From: Tabrizicola soli
GTDB lineage: Bacteria > Pseudomonadota > Alphaproteobacteria > Rhodobacterales > Rhodobacteraceae
NCBI RefSeq assembly: GCF_015999335.1
Contig: NZ_JAEACP010000007.1
Coordinates: 144,440 to 208,439, forward strand
Direction of reading: 5' to 3'
DNA: 64,000 bases
Under the pieces are notes generated by a model, which saw only the letters and a program-made list of their open reading frames with translations, did no database searches and was not told the DNA's origin. Within the stretch, counting starts at the first letter, position 1, and each line of letters opens with the position of its first letter. Of this stretch, positions 50,649 to 60,084 are shown in pieces. The position numbers and the translations under genes are program-made.

Positions 50649-51662
50649 TCATCCGGGCGCGGCCCCGGCCTGGAACACGTTGTCATAGCCGAAAAGCGCC
50701 GCCGAGCCGCCGGTGTGGAGGAAGACGATCCGTTCCCCCTTGCCGAAACGCCCCTTGCGGATGTGGTCGACCAGCCCTGCCGCGCCCTTGCCGGAATAGA
50801 CCGGGTCCAGCAGGATCCCCTCCAGCTCGGCGAACAGGCGGATCGCCTCGATCGTGTCGGGGCCGGGCTTGCCGTAGCCTGCGCCGACGTAATTGCAGTC
50901 GGCCCGCACATCCGCGCGGGCGACGACGCCGGGGCAGCCCAGCTTTTCGGCGGTCGCCTGCGCCAGGGCGAAGACATTCGCCTCCTGCTTGTCCTGCGGG
51001 GCGCGGACGCCGATGCCCAGAAGCGGGATCCGCGCGTTCGTCGCCTTCAGCCCGGTGACCAGCCCGGCCTGCGTCCCCGCCGAACCTGTCGCGGTGACGA
51101 TATGGTCCACCTTCAGCCCGCGGTCGTTCAACTGGCCCAGCAGCTCGAAGGCGCAATTCACATAGCCCAGCGCCCCGGTCGGGTTCGAGCCGCCGCCGGG
51201 GATGAGATAGACCTTGCGCCCCGCCTCGCGGAAGGGCCGGGCGTCGGCCTCCATCTGCGCCTGCATGTCGGTCCCGCCCGGATAGCGCGCGGTCGTGGCC
51301 CCGTGCAGATGGTCCAAAAGCACGTTGCCGTTGCCGTTGTAGTTCGCGTTGTTCGAGCCGGTGCGGTCCTCGAGCAGCAGATGGCAGGCCAGGCCCAGCT
51401 TCGCGGCGAAGGCGGCGGTCTGGCGGGCGTGGTTCGACTGGGTGGCGCCCTGCGTCATCACCATGTCCGCCCCCTGGGCCTGCGCCTCGGCCATCAGGAA
51501 TTCCAGCTTGCGGGTCTTGTTGCCGCCGGTGGAAAGCCCCGTGCAATCGTCGCGCTTGATCCAGATCTCCGGCCCGCCAAGTTCCTTCGAAAGCCGGTCC
51601 AGACGTTCCAGCGGCGTGGGCAGATGCGCGAGGAAGACGCGGGGAAAACGGGCGAGATGCAT
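50649..51662 (-). CDS. cuyA: L-cysteate sulfo-lyase / D-cysteine desulfhydrase family PLP enzyme
   Basis: 337 aa from the ATG at 51662 ([19 protein letters not shown]). Fold-type II PLP enzyme of the ACC deaminase/DcyD group: PLP Lys in [12 protein letters not shown] (about residue 49), [18 protein letters not shown], and a TGSAGTQAG phosphate loop. CuyA of roseobacters, which converts L-cysteate to pyruvate, sulfite and ammonia, belongs to this group, as does D-cysteine desulfhydrase; the two are hard to tell apart by eye. Neighbouring sulfonate-type transporter and HisD-like genes favour CuyA. Divergent from a LysR gene, as cuyA is from cuyR. Confidence 0.82.
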   Translation of the reverse strand: MHLARFPRVFLAHLPTPLERLDRLSKELGGPEIWIKRDDCTGLSTGGNKTRKLEFLMAEAQAQGADMVMTQGATQSNHARQTAAFAAKLGLACHLLLEDRTGSNNANYNGNGNVLLDHLHGATTARYPGGTDMQAQMEADARPFREAGRKVYLIPGGGSNPTGALGYVNCAFELLGQLNDRGLKVDHIVTATGSAGTQAGLVTGLKATNARIPLLGIGVRAPQDKQEANVFALAQATAEKLGCPGVVARADVRADCNYVGAGYGKPGPDTIEAIRLFAELEGILLDPVYSGKGAAGLVDHIRKGRFGKGERIVFLHTGGSAALFGYDNVFQAGAAPG

Positions 51663-51738
51663 GGACGGTCCTTTGCTGCGGGCGGGACCAGCGTGGCACC
51701 GGAAGCCGGGCATTGCAAATTCGATTCTCTCCAGAAAA

Positions 51739-51755
51739 CATGCAGGTTCTGCATG
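51739..51755. promoter_or_regulatory. Palindromic LysR-type operator between cuyA-like and LysR genes
   Basis: CATGCAG-GTT-CTGCATG, a perfect 7-bp inverted repeat containing T-N11-A (T51741 to A51753), in the 105-bp divergent gap. Strong candidate for the regulator's own binding site. Confidence 0.6.
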
Positions 51756-51767
51756 ATGGAGGCCGGG

Positions 51768-52664
51768 ATGCGGCTGGAATGGCTGAAGGACGTGATCAGC
51801 ATTGCGGAAACCGGGTCTTTCAGCGAGGCCGCCCGGCGTCGCAACCTGACGCAATCCGCCTTCTCGCGCCGGGTCCGGCAGATCGAGGAGCATCTGGGGA
51901 TCGAGCTTTTCGACCGCTCGAAGAAGCCCGTCCAGATGCGACCGACCACGGCCGAGCATCTGGACCGCATGGCGCGGATGGTCGGCGCGCTGAACCAGCT
52001 GGCCGAGGATCTGCGCCGGGGCGACCGGATGGCGGGGAAAAGCCTCTCCATCGCGGCGCAACATGCGCTGTCGACCTCGCTTGCGCCGCAGATGCTGCAA
52101 CGGGTGCGGGGCGCGGGCCGGGATGTGCATTTCCGCCTGACCTCGGCCAATCTGGACGAATGCCTCACGCTTCTTTTGTCGCGCCAGGTCGATCTGGCGC
52201 TGACCTTCCAGGTGCGCGACGACCCCGCCCCGGTGCGCGAGGAATTCATCGAGACCCTGGTGATCGGCAGCGACCGGCTGGTGCCCGTCGTCGGGAAGGC
52301 TTGGCTGCCCGAGGTCGAGGAGAGCCTGCGCGCGGGCGTGCTGCCGGCCGTCACCTACCCGGCCGAGGTCTATTTCGGCGAGGTGATGCAGCGCCATGTC
52401 CTGCCTTCGCTGGAACAGGATGTGACGCTGCACGCGCGCGCGGAATGTGCGCTGACGCTGGCGGTGCTGGAACTCTCGATCGCCGGGTTCGGCGTCGCCT
52501 GGGTGCCGCAGTCGATCGCGACGGGGCGGATCGCCTCGGGCGAGGTCACGGCGCTGGCGGACCGCCTGCCCTCGGCCGGGCTCCTGGTCCTCGCCTCGCG
52601 GCTGGCGGGGGCGCATAATGCGACCGAGAGCCTGGTCTGGGACCATGCCGCCGCCCGCGGCTGA
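51768..52664 (+). CDS. LysR-family regulator (CuyR-like position)
   Basis: 298 aa from the ATG at 51768 ([18 protein letters not shown]), with GGAGG about 6 nt upstream; two ATGs 12-15 bp earlier are alternatives. [30 protein letters not shown], then a LysR co-inducer domain ending in [13 protein letters not shown]. Divergent from the cuyA-like gene with a LysR dyad between them; likely senses a sulfonate intermediate. Specific assignment rests on context. Confidence 0.87.
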   Translation: MRLEWLKDVISIAETGSFSEAARRRNLTQSAFSRRVRQIEEHLGIELFDRSKKPVQMRPTTAEHLDRMARMVGALNQLAEDLRRGDRMAGKSLSIAAQHALSTSLAPQMLQRVRGAGRDVHFRLTSANLDECLTLLLSRQVDLALTFQVRDDPAPVREEFIETLVIGSDRLVPVVGKAWLPEVEESLRAGVLPAVTYPAEVYFGEVMQRHVLPSLEQDVTLHARAECALTLAVLELSIAGFGVAWVPQSIATGRIASGEVTALADRLPSAGLLVLASRLAGAHNATESLVWDHAAARG

Positions 52665-52729
52665 ACCGCGGCTTTACAGCGCCGGGGGGCCGGGATAGCC
52701 CGCATCGGCGGCAGAACGGGGGCAAGGGC

Positions 52730-53983
52730 ATGGACAGGGTTTTCGCGGGGATCGACTTCGGCACGTCGAATTCGACCGTCGGCCTTGCGGATGCCGCCGG
52801 CGCGGCGCTGATCGCGCTGGAGGACGGCCTGCCGACCCTGCCCTCGGCCGTGTTCTTCGAGGCCGACGGCGCGCCGCCCCGTTTCGGCCGGGCGGCCATC
52901 GCGGCCTATCTGGAGGGCGACGAGGGTCGGCTGATGCGCGGGCTGAAAAGCACGCTCGGCTCGGCCCTGCTGGACGAGCGGACGGCGGTCGGCCGGCGCG
53001 CCGTCCCCTTCCGCGAGGTGCTGCAGCGCTTCGTCGCGCATCTGCGGCAGCGGCTGGATCTGGCCCGGCCGGGGTTGCGGCAGGCGGTCTTCGGGCGGCC
53101 GGTGCATTTCGTCGACGACGATCCCGCGGGCGATCTGGCCGCCCAGACCGCGCTTTGCGAGATCGCCACCGCCTGCGGCTTCACGCAGGTCGAGTTCCAG
53201 TACGAGCCTGTCGCCGCCGCGCTGCATTACGAACAGGACTTGCAGGCCGAGGAGATCGTGCTGGTCTTCGACATCGGCGGCGGCACCTCGGACATCTCGA
53301 TCCTGCGCCTGTCGCCGGAACGCGCCCGCCGGCCCGACCGGGCGGGCGACATCCTGGCCAATGGCGGCATCCGGGTCGGCGGCACCGATTTCGACCGCCT
53401 CCTGTCGCTGGCCGAGGCGCTGCCGCATCTGGGCTACCTCAGCCCGACCAAGGGCGGCGCGGGGCTGATGCCGCGGCACTACTACCTGGACCTGGCGACC
53501 TGGCACCGGATCAACGCGCTTTACAGCGCGCGGACGGCGGCGGACCTGAAGGCGCTCAGGCACGAGGCCGACCGGCCCGAACTGGTCGAGCGGATGATCC
53601 ATGTCGTCGCCGGACGTCACGGCCATGCGCTGGCGATGGAGGTGGAGCGGGCGAAGATCGAGCTCTCCGGGGCCGAGGCCTCGCGCCTGATGCTGGCACC
53701 GCTGACCGGGGGACCGAACCCGGTGGCGCGGCGCGACCGCTTCGAGGCGGCGGTCGAGGCCCCGGTCGCGCGGATCGCGGCGCTGATCGGGGCGACGCTG
53801 GCCGAGGCCGGACTGGGCGCGGACCGGATCGGCACGGTCTTCCTGACCGGCGGGTCGTCGCAGCTGCCGATCCTGCGCGCCACGGTGCAGGCCGCCCTGC
53901 CCGGCGCGCGGCTGGCCAGCGGCGACATGCTGGGTTCGGTCGGCACCGGCCTTGCCCTCGATGCACGGCGGCGCTTCGGCTAA
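52730..53983 (+). CDS. Hsp70-family protein, YegD-like
   Basis: 417 aa, close to E. coli YegD and shorter than DnaK. Nucleotide-binding domain only: phosphate-1 FGTSNSTVG (residues 10-18), phosphate-2 VFDIGGGTSDIS (about 181), adenosine motif FLTGGSSQLPILR. The DnaK substrate-binding domain is absent, so it is not a general chaperone; YegD's role is not established. Its 3' end overlaps that of the convergent SDR gene by 4 bp. Confidence 0.88.
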   Translation: MDRVFAGIDFGTSNSTVGLADAAGAALIALEDGLPTLPSAVFFEADGAPPRFGRAAIAAYLEGDEGRLMRGLKSTLGSALLDERTAVGRRAVPFREVLQRFVAHLRQRLDLARPGLRQAVFGRPVHFVDDDPAGDLAAQTALCEIATACGFTQVEFQYEPVAAALHYEQDLQAEEIVLVFDIGGGTSDISILRLSPERARRPDRAGDILANGGIRVGGTDFDRLLSLAEALPHLGYLSPTKGGAGLMPRHYYLDLATWHRINALYSARTAADLKALRHEADRPELVERMIHVVAGRHGHALAMEVERAKIELSGAEASRLMLAPLTGGPNPVARRDRFEAAVEAPVARIAALIGATLAEAGLGADRIGTVFLTGGSSQLPILRATVQAALPGARLASGDMLGSVGTGLALDARRRFG

Positions 53984-54738
53984 AGCGACTCGGCCCCGTC
54001 GATCACCAGCGCGTGCCCGGTCATGAAGGAGGAGCGGTCCGAGGCGAGGTAGACGATCCCCTCGGCGATCTCCTCGGGCGTGCCCCAGCGGCCCATCGGG
54101 ATCGCGTTGGCGACATAGCCCTCCAGCGCGGAGCGACCGCCCATCTGGGCCTCGAACCCCCGATTGAAGACGGTGTCGATGAAGCCGGGGCAAAGCGCGT
54201 TGCAGCGGATGCCGTGGCGGGCATAGTCGACCGCGATCTGGCGGACCATGGCGATGACCGCGTGCTTGGTGGTGCAATAGGCGATCATCTCGCGGTCATA
54301 TTGCACGCCCGAGTTCGACGCGGTCACGATGATCGACCCCCTGCCCTGCCGCCGCATCATCGGCATCGCAGCCTGGACGATGACGAAATGCGACCGCACG
54401 TTCAGCCGCCAGGAGGCGTCCATCTGCTCTGCGCTGATGTCCTCCAGCCGGCCGGGGATCTGGATCCCGGCATGGGAATGCAGGACGTCCAGCCGCCCGT
54501 GCCGTTCGGCCACGTCCTGCACCAGCGCCCGCACGGCCCCGTCGTCGGAGGCGTCCAGCGCCCGCGCCTCGGCCCGGCCATGGGCGGCGGCGATCTCCCC
54601 GGCAACCGCTGCGGCGCGGGCGCCGTCGAGGTCGGTCACCACGACCACCGCCCCCTCGCGCGCCAGCGCCAGCGCCCCGGCCCGGCCGATCCCGGCGCCG
54701 GCGCCCGTGACCAGCGCCACCCGGTCCCGCAAGCTCAT
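53980..54738 (-). CDS. SDR family oxidoreductase of the polyamine-type ABC operon
   Basis: 252 aa from the ATG at 54738, overlapping the permease stop (ATGA). NAD(P)-binding TGAGAGIG (residues 11-18), SHAGI in place of NNAG, catalytic Ser in TASNSG, YCTTK (Tyr/Lys), PGFIDT and the C-terminal GHALVIDGAES. A complete classical SDR. It is the last gene of a spermidine/putrescine-type ABC operon and may oxidise the imported compound or its product; substrate unknown. Confidence 0.88.
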   Translation of the reverse strand: MSLRDRVALVTGAGAGIGRAGALALAREGAVVVVTDLDGARAAAVAGEIAAAHGRAEARALDASDDGAVRALVQDVAERHGRLDVLHSHAGIQIPGRLEDISAEQMDASWRLNVRSHFVIVQAAMPMMRRQGRGSIIVTASNSGVQYDREMIAYCTTKHAVIAMVRQIAVDYARHGIRCNALCPGFIDTVFNRGFEAQMGGRSALEGYVANAIPMGRWGTPEEIAEGIVYLASDRSSFMTGHALVIDGAESL

Positions 54739-55541
54739 GCCCGCCGCCTTTGCAGCATGCCCTGCGCGATGATCAGGAGGATCAGCGAGACCGCCATGAC
54801 CATGGTGCCGATCGCGTTGATCTCGGGCGTCACGCCGCGGCGGATCGAGGAGAAGACATAGATCGGCAGCGTCGTGTTCGGGCCGGCGACGAAGAAGGCG
54901 ATGATGAAGTCGTCGAAGCTGAAGGTGAAGGACAGAAGGAACCCGGCCAGCACGGCGGGCGCGATCTGCGGCAGCGTGACCTGGCGGAACGTGCCCCAGG
55001 GCGTCGCGCCGAGGTCGGCCGAGGCCTCGATCAGGCTGCGGTCCATCCCCGCCACCCGGGCGCGGACGATGATCACCACCAGCGCCATCGCGAACAGCCC
55101 ATGCGCCAGCACCAGCGAGCCGAGGCCCAGCCCCAGCTGCGGCGGCTCCGCGCCGGGCCAGAGCGAGGCAAGCAGCGGGTTCACCCAGTCGAAGACCGTG
55201 ACCAGCGCGATCAGCGTGGCGATGCCGATCACGATGCCCGGCACCATGACCGCGACGTAAAGCGCCGCGTCGAAGAAAAGCCGCATCCGCCCCTTCAGCG
55301 AAGGCAGCGCCAGGGCGGCCATCGTCCCGGCGACAGTCGCCAGCGTGGCCGAGAGGAAGGCCACCGTCAGGCTGGTCTTCAGCGCCTCCATCACGAAGGG
55401 GTTCGCCAGCGTCTTCCCGTACCATTGCACCGAAAAGCCGGTGAACTGCGAGGCATGCCGCCCCGCGTTGAAGGAGAACAGCGCGATGATCCCGATCGGG
55501 ATATAGAGGAACAGGTAGATCGCAAGGGCGTAGAGGCGCAT
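54735..55541 (-). CDS. potC: Spermidine/putrescine-type ABC transporter permease (PotC-like)
   Basis: 268 aa from the ATG at 55541 (MRLYALAIYLFLYIPIGI). Several membrane segments and the EAA loop MDRSLIEASADLGATPWGTFRQVTLP typical of PotC. Inner-membrane half of an importer for a polyamine or other cationic/opine-like compound. Follows potB by 11 bp and overlaps the SDR gene. Confidence 0.9.
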   Translation of the reverse strand: MRLYALAIYLFLYIPIGIIALFSFNAGRHASQFTGFSVQWYGKTLANPFVMEALKTSLTVAFLSATLATVAGTMAALALPSLKGRMRLFFDAALYVAVMVPGIVIGIATLIALVTVFDWVNPLLASLWPGAEPPQLGLGLGSLVLAHGLFAMALVVIIVRARVAGMDRSLIEASADLGATPWGTFRQVTLPQIAPAVLAGFLLSFTFSFDDFIIAFFVAGPNTTLPIYVFSSIRRGVTPEINAIGTMVMAVSLILLIIAQGMLQRRRA

Positions 55542-55552
55542 CCGTTTCCCCG

Positions 55553-56404
55553 TCAGATCAGCGAGACGTCGTCGCGGCTGCCCGCGAAGCGCCGGGTAAA
55601 GCGCATGTAGGCCGCGACGATCGCCAGCATCACCGCCACCAGGCTGACGGCCACCGCCGCTCCGAACGGCCAGTTGCGCGATTGCAGGAAGAGGTCGACC
55701 AGCGCATTGCCGACGAAGAACACCTTGCCGCCGCCCAGCAGCGCGGGGATCAGGAACTCTCCCATCAACAGGATGAAGACCAGCATCGACCCCGTCGCCA
55801 CGCCGGGCATCGACATCGGCAGGGTGATCTGCAGGAAGCTGCGCCAGGGCGGCGCCCCCAGGTCGCTGGCGGCTTCGAGCAGGCGCTTGTCCAGCCGTTC
55901 CAGGCTGACATAGACCGGGAAGACCATCAGCGGCAGGTAGCCGTAGACGATGCCGATCACCACGGCGAAGGGCGTGTTGATCAGGCGCGGATTGCCCAGG
56001 CCGACGGCATGCAGCCAGGACGGGATGCCCTGCCCGCCCAGAAGGTAGATCCAGGCGTAGCTGCGGATCAGGATCGAGGTCCAGAACGGCACGATCACCA
56101 GCACCAGAAGCAGCGTCTTCCAGCGCCGCGGCGCGCGCATCGCCAGGTAATAGGCCAGGGGATAGGCCACGATCAGGCAGATCAGCGTGCCCAGCGGCGC
56201 CAGCGTCATCGTGTTCTGGAACGCCTGCCAGCGCGAGCCGAGGTTCAGGTAGTTCTCCAGGCCGAAGCCCGGCACGTAACCGCCCGCCGCCCCCCGGCTG
56301 CCGAAGCTGAACACCAGGACGACGACAAGCGGCAGGACCAGCATGGCCAGAAGCCATGCCCCCGCAGGCAACAGGAGAAGCGCGTTGCGGGTGCCCTGCC
56401 GCAT
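55553..56404 (-). CDS. potB: Spermidine/putrescine-type ABC transporter permease (PotB-like)
   Basis: 283 aa. Membrane segments LLLLPAGAWLLAMLVLPLVVVLVFSF and others, with the EAA loop LDKRLLEAASDLGAPPWRSFLQITLP. Partner of the PotC-like permease. It lies 5 bp after the substrate-binding-protein gene, in operon potA-potD-potB-potC-SDR. Confidence 0.9.
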   Translation of the reverse strand: MRQGTRNALLLLPAGAWLLAMLVLPLVVVLVFSFGSRGAAGGYVPGFGLENYLNLGSRWQAFQNTMTLAPLGTLICLIVAYPLAYYLAMRAPRRWKTLLLVLVIVPFWTSILIRSYAWIYLLGGQGIPSWLHAVGLGNPRLINTPFAVVIGIVYGYLPLMVFPVYVSLERLDKRLLEAASDLGAPPWRSFLQITLPMSMPGVATGSMLVFILLMGEFLIPALLGGGKVFFVGNALVDLFLQSRNWPFGAAVAVSLVAVMLAIVAAYMRFTRRFAGSRDDVSLI

Positions 56405-56409
56405 GATCG

Positions 56410-57570
56410 TCAGGCCGCCTTGAACCGCGCCATGAGCTCGGCCCGGTTCGGGTCGGTCAGGGTGACGGCCGCGCCGAATTCCAGCGGGCTGAGAAGCTCG
56501 GCCGCCGGGAACATGATCGGGTCCTGCAGCATCTCGGGCGGCAGCAGCGCCAGCACGCGCTTGTCGGCCACCGGATAGCCGTGGAACAGGACCTCCTTGG
56601 CGTTCACCGCCGGGTCGAGCAGGTAGTTGATCAGCGCATAGGCGGCATCCGGATGCGGCGCGTCCTTGGCGATGGCCAGGAAATCGCTCCAGAGCTCGCC
56701 CCCCTCCTTGCCCAGGACGTATTCGATCTCGGGCATGTCGTTGTGCAGCTGCTTGGCGTCGCCGGTCCAGCAGACCGACATCCAGGCATCGCCCGAGCGC
56801 ATCGAGGGCTGGTAGTCCGAGTTGATCGCAAAGAGATGCGGCTTGGCGTCCATCAGCAGCTTCTCGGCGTCGGCCAGTTCCTTCGGATCGACCGAGTTGA
56901 AGGAATAGCCGAAGTATTTCAGCGCGTTGCCGATGGTCGTCAGCTGATAGTCATGCACCATGGACCGGCCCGAGAAGGCGTCCATGGTCATGTCCCAGAA
57001 CTCTTTCCAGCTGACGGGCTTCGGCGCGCCGTTCAGCATCGCGGTGTTGACCGCAAAGCCCGTGGTGCCCCAGTTGCGCGACACGGCATAGACCTGGCCG
57101 TCGACGGTGCCGGGCTCGGCGAAGCGGGCGTCGAAGCTGGCGAGGTCGTAGTTCGGGATCCGCGACAGGTCCAGGGGCTGGATCAGCCCCTCGGCGACAT
57201 AGGTCGAGATCGTGTAGTTCGTCGGCACGAACACGTCCCAGCCCGAGCCGCCGGCCTGCAGCTTGGCCAGCATCTCCTCGTTCGAGCCGAAGACGTTCAT
57301 GTCCACCGCCGCGCCGGTGGCGGCGGCGAAGGCCTCGAAGTTGGCCGGGTCGTGGTAGTTCGGCCAGGAGGCGAGGACGACGCGGTCGCCGATCCCCTCC
57401 TGCGCCCAGGCCGCGCCGCGCAGGCCCGGCATGGCCGAGCCCAGCACCGCCGTCGCGGCGCCAAGGCCGGTCACGCCCAGGAAGTGGCGGCGGCTGACCG
57501 ACCCCTTCCGGTAGCGCATCAGCTCGGCGATGAACGTGTCGCGAGAGATCTGGTCATTCCTGTCGGTCAT
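56410..57570 (-). CDS. potD: Spermidine/putrescine-type substrate-binding protein with Tat signal
   Basis: 386 aa. A long N-terminal region carries a twin-arginine motif (SRRHFLGVTGLGAA), so it is probably exported folded by Tat. The mature part is of the PotD class: RVVLASWPNYHDPANFEAF, GWDVFVPTNYTISTYV, YAVSRNWGTTGFAVNT. Periplasmic ligand capture for the adjacent permeases. Ligand not determined; PotD-like proteins bind polyamines and also other amines. Confidence 0.9.
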   Translation of the reverse strand: MTDRNDQISRDTFIAELMRYRKGSVSRRHFLGVTGLGAATAVLGSAMPGLRGAAWAQEGIGDRVVLASWPNYHDPANFEAFAAATGAAVDMNVFGSNEEMLAKLQAGGSGWDVFVPTNYTISTYVAEGLIQPLDLSRIPNYDLASFDARFAEPGTVDGQVYAVSRNWGTTGFAVNTAMLNGAPKPVSWKEFWDMTMDAFSGRSMVHDYQLTTIGNALKYFGYSFNSVDPKELADAEKLLMDAKPHLFAINSDYQPSMRSGDAWMSVCWTGDAKQLHNDMPEIEYVLGKEGGELWSDFLAIAKDAPHPDAAYALINYLLDPAVNAKEVLFHGYPVADKRVLALLPPEMLQDPIMFPAAELLSPLEFGAAVTLTDPNRAELMARFKAA

Positions 57571-57597
57571 GGTCTTTCTCCCCAGTTGGTTCCTGTT

Positions 57598-58674
57598 TCA
57601 CTCGGCAAGGATCAGCGCGGCCTCGGCGCGCCAGTTGGCATGGGCTTCCGCGCCCGGCTCGAACCCGCCCTCGGCCGCCTCGGCCTGGCGCGGGACAAGG
57701 ATCAAGAACCCGCCCAGGCGGTCGTGGCGCACCAGGTATTCGGTGTGCTCGCCCAGGAAGATCCGGGCCTCGATGCGCACCGGCAGGTTGACCATTCCCT
57801 CCACGGGCGCCCGCGACAGGGCGATCTGTTCGGGGCGCAGGCTGGCCGTGGCCCCGGTCCCGCCGGCACCCGGCGCAGCGGCGACGCGCAGACCTTCGAC
57901 CACCAGTGCGCCGTCCTGCACGATGCCGGAAAAGAAGTTCGATTTCCCCACGAAATCCGCCACATAGCGGTTCAGCGGCCGGTCGTACAGCTCGCGCGGG
58001 GTGCCGACCTGCACGATCCGGCCGCCCTGCATGATGCAGATCCGGTCCGACATCGACAAAGCCTCTTCCTGGTCATGCGTCACCAGGACGAAGGTGATGC
58101 CCAACTGGCGCTGCAGGCTCTGCAGCTCGATCTGCATGTCGCGGCGCAGCTTCTTGTCCAGCGCGGCCATCGGCTCGTCCAGGAGCAGAAGCTTCGGCTG
58201 GTTGACGATGGCGCGGGCCAGCGCCACGCGCTGCTGCTGGCCGCCCGACATCTCCCAGATCCGGCGGTTGCCGAAGCCCGGCAGGCGGACGGTTTCCAGC
58301 ATCCGCTCCACCGCCTCGGCGATGCCGGCCTTGTCGGGCTGCGGCCGGCGCTGGCGCAGGCCATAGGCGATGTTCTCGGCCACGGTCATGTGGGGAAACA
58401 GGGCGTAGTGCTGGAACACCATGTTCACCGGGCGCTGGTGCGGCGGCAGGTGGTTCACCCGCTGCCCGTCCAGCAGCACCTCGCCCGAGGTCGGGGTCTC
58501 GAACCCGGCCAGCATCCGCAGCGCGGTGGTCTTGCCGCAACCCGAGGGCCCGAGGAACGACAGGAACTCGCCGCGCCGGATCGACAGGTCCAGCTCCTGC
58601 GCCGCGACGACGGCACCGTAATGCTTGGAGGTGCCCCTCAGCTCGGCGATCGGGGTTTCGGAGTCACTGTTCAT
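57598..58674 (-). CDS. potA: Spermidine/putrescine-type ABC transporter ATP-binding protein (PotA-like)
   Basis: 358 aa from the ATG at 58674 (MNSDSETPIAEL); ATGs at 58686 and 58695 are alternatives and none has a clear ribosome-binding site. Walker A GPSGCGKTTALRMLAG, signature MSGGQQQRVALARAI, Walker B LLLLDEPMAALDKKLRR, VTHDQEEALSMSDR, and a C-terminal TOBE domain with ASLRPEQIALS. First gene of the operon, divergent from a LuxR-type regulator. Confidence 0.9.
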   Translation of the reverse strand: MNSDSETPIAELRGTSKHYGAVVAAQELDLSIRRGEFLSFLGPSGCGKTTALRMLAGFETPTSGEVLLDGQRVNHLPPHQRPVNMVFQHYALFPHMTVAENIAYGLRQRRPQPDKAGIAEAVERMLETVRLPGFGNRRIWEMSGGQQQRVALARAIVNQPKLLLLDEPMAALDKKLRRDMQIELQSLQRQLGITFVLVTHDQEEALSMSDRICIMQGGRIVQVGTPRELYDRPLNRYVADFVGKSNFFSGIVQDGALVVEGLRVAAAPGAGGTGATASLRPEQIALSRAPVEGMVNLPVRIEARIFLGEHTEYLVRHDRLGGFLILVPRQAEAAEGGFEPGAEAHANWRAEAALILAE

Positions 58675-58743
58675 CGGGCGCTGCATATGCTTCATTACGG
58701 CCGCAAGCGTAGAAAACCCGGCCGAGCCTGTATATATCATAAA

Positions 58744-59577
58744 ATGCATACCCTCATGCCCGAGCCCGCAGCACCGGAAGGCCAGACGCGGATGGAACAG
58801 ATCGGCGCGGCGGTGGCGGCGATCGGATCGGCCGCCTGCCCGGCGCGGCTGGCGCAGCTGCTGCGCGCGGTGGTGCCCTACAGCTATACGGTGATCTTCG
58901 GCTATTGCGGCTCGGCGCGGCCGCTGGACCTGTGGGACGACTTCCCGCCGGAAAAGCGCAAGGTCTTCGTCACCGACTACCAGGCCGGACCCTACCTGCT
59001 GGACCCGTTCTACCTCGCCGCGACCTCGGCCGCGCAGCCGGGGCTTTACCGCCTGCGCGAACTGGCGCCGGACCGCTTCTACCAGGGCGAATATTTCCGC
59101 AACTACTATGCCCAGACCGGGCTGGCCGAGGAGATCGCCTTCTTCTCCGACCTCGGCGCGGGGGCGGTGATCGTGCTGTCGCTGATGCGCGCCGACAAGC
59201 CCTTCACCAACCGCGAGCTGCGCGCGCTGGCCGGGATGCGGGCGGTGGTCAACGCCGTGGTCGGCCAGCACTGGCGCGACATCGGCGAGTCGTTCCGGCC
59301 CGCCCAGCCCCGGCAGGGCGACCGCGGCCGCGACATCGAGAAAAGCTTCCACAGCTTCGGCGCGGGCCTGCTGACCCCGCGCGAGCGCGAGGTGGTGGAA
59401 TTCACCCTGAAAGGCCACTCGGCCGAGGCCATCGGCCGGATGCTGGGGATATCGCCCGGAACCGTGCGGATCCACCGGCGCAACATCTATGGCAAGCTGC
59501 GGATCAGCTCGCAGGGGGAACTCTTCTCGCGCTTCATCGCGACGCTGGAGGGCCTGCCCGCCTTCGACGCGCCCTGA
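58744..59577 (+). CDS. LuxR-type HTH transcriptional regulator
   Basis: 277 aa from the ATG at 58744; a second ATG at 58756 is possible, and an AT-rich stretch just upstream suggests a promoter very near the start. The C-terminal LuxR/GerE HTH is clear (LTPREREVVEFTLKGHSAEA, ISPGTVRIHRRNIYGKL). The N-terminal about 190 residues form a sensory domain without obvious autoinducer-binding motifs. Divergent from the polyamine-type ABC operon, so probably its regulator. Confidence 0.85.
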   Translation: MHTLMPEPAAPEGQTRMEQIGAAVAAIGSAACPARLAQLLRAVVPYSYTVIFGYCGSARPLDLWDDFPPEKRKVFVTDYQAGPYLLDPFYLAATSAAQPGLYRLRELAPDRFYQGEYFRNYYAQTGLAEEIAFFSDLGAGAVIVLSLMRADKPFTNRELRALAGMRAVVNAVVGQHWRDIGESFRPAQPRQGDRGRDIEKSFHSFGAGLLTPREREVVEFTLKGHSAEAIGRMLGISPGTVRIHRRNIYGKLRISSQGELFSRFIATLEGLPAFDAP

Positions 59578-59612
59578 GACGCGCCCCGAGACGCGAACCG
59601 GGCGGATTTCCG

Positions 59613-59640
59613 GGAACCTTTCGCCGCGCGCTGCATCCAA
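59613..59640 (+). promoter_or_regulatory. ECF-sigma-type promoter of the cupredoxin/ECF operon
   Basis: GGAACC (59613-59618) as a -35 element, a 16-bp spacer, then ATCCAA (59635-59640) as a -10 element. The -35 GGAAC class and the spacing are typical of ECF sigma factors. It lies about 43 bp upstream of the first gene of an operon that encodes an ECF sigma factor, suggesting autoregulation. Confidence 0.55.
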
Positions 59641-59682
59641 TGGAGGAGGGCCAATCCCGGCCCTGTCCCAAGGAGTCCCGTC

Positions 59683-60084
59683 ATGCAACGCTTGTCCATC
59701 CTTTGCGCCACCCTCGCCCTGGCCGCGACCGCATCTCTCGCCCAGGACAATGCCCCGCCGCCCGCGCCCTATGCCGCCGTCAGCTCTCTGGTTGAGCTGC
59801 CGGATTTCCTGCCCGGCCTCGGCCAGCTCTACGTCGATCCCGCCACGCTGCCGGCCGGCCCGTTCCTCGGCTATGACCATGACGGCAAGCTGTCGGCCAC
59901 CGTCTACATGGTGCCCCTGGCCGAGCTCGAGGGCGGCAAGGCCTTCAACGACCTTGCGGTGGGCAATCCCTCGGTCACCGGCGTGGACATCTATTACAAC
60001 GCCGGCCATCCCGGCGTCGAAGCCCCGCATGCGCATGTGGTGCTGTATCACGACGCCGAGGCCAAGGGGCGGCTGGCGCAATGA
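59683..60084 (+). CDS. Small secreted protein of the ECF operon
   Basis: 133 aa with AAGGAG 7 nt upstream of the ATG. Signal peptide MQRLSILCATLALAATASLA. The mature domain contains GYDHDGKLSATVYMVPLAEL and the His-rich EAPHAHVVLYHD near the C-terminus, which could bind a metal. It resembles the TTHB210-like (DUF5602-type) family, whose founding member in Thermus is under ECF sigma control; this resemblance is from memory. The stop overlaps the cupredoxin ATG by 4 bp. Function unknown. Confidence 0.75.
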   Translation: MQRLSILCATLALAATASLAQDNAPPPAPYAAVSSLVELPDFLPGLGQLYVDPATLPAGPFLGYDHDGKLSATVYMVPLAELEGGKAFNDLAVGNPSVTGVDIYYNAGHPGVEAPHAHVVLYHDAEAKGRLAQ

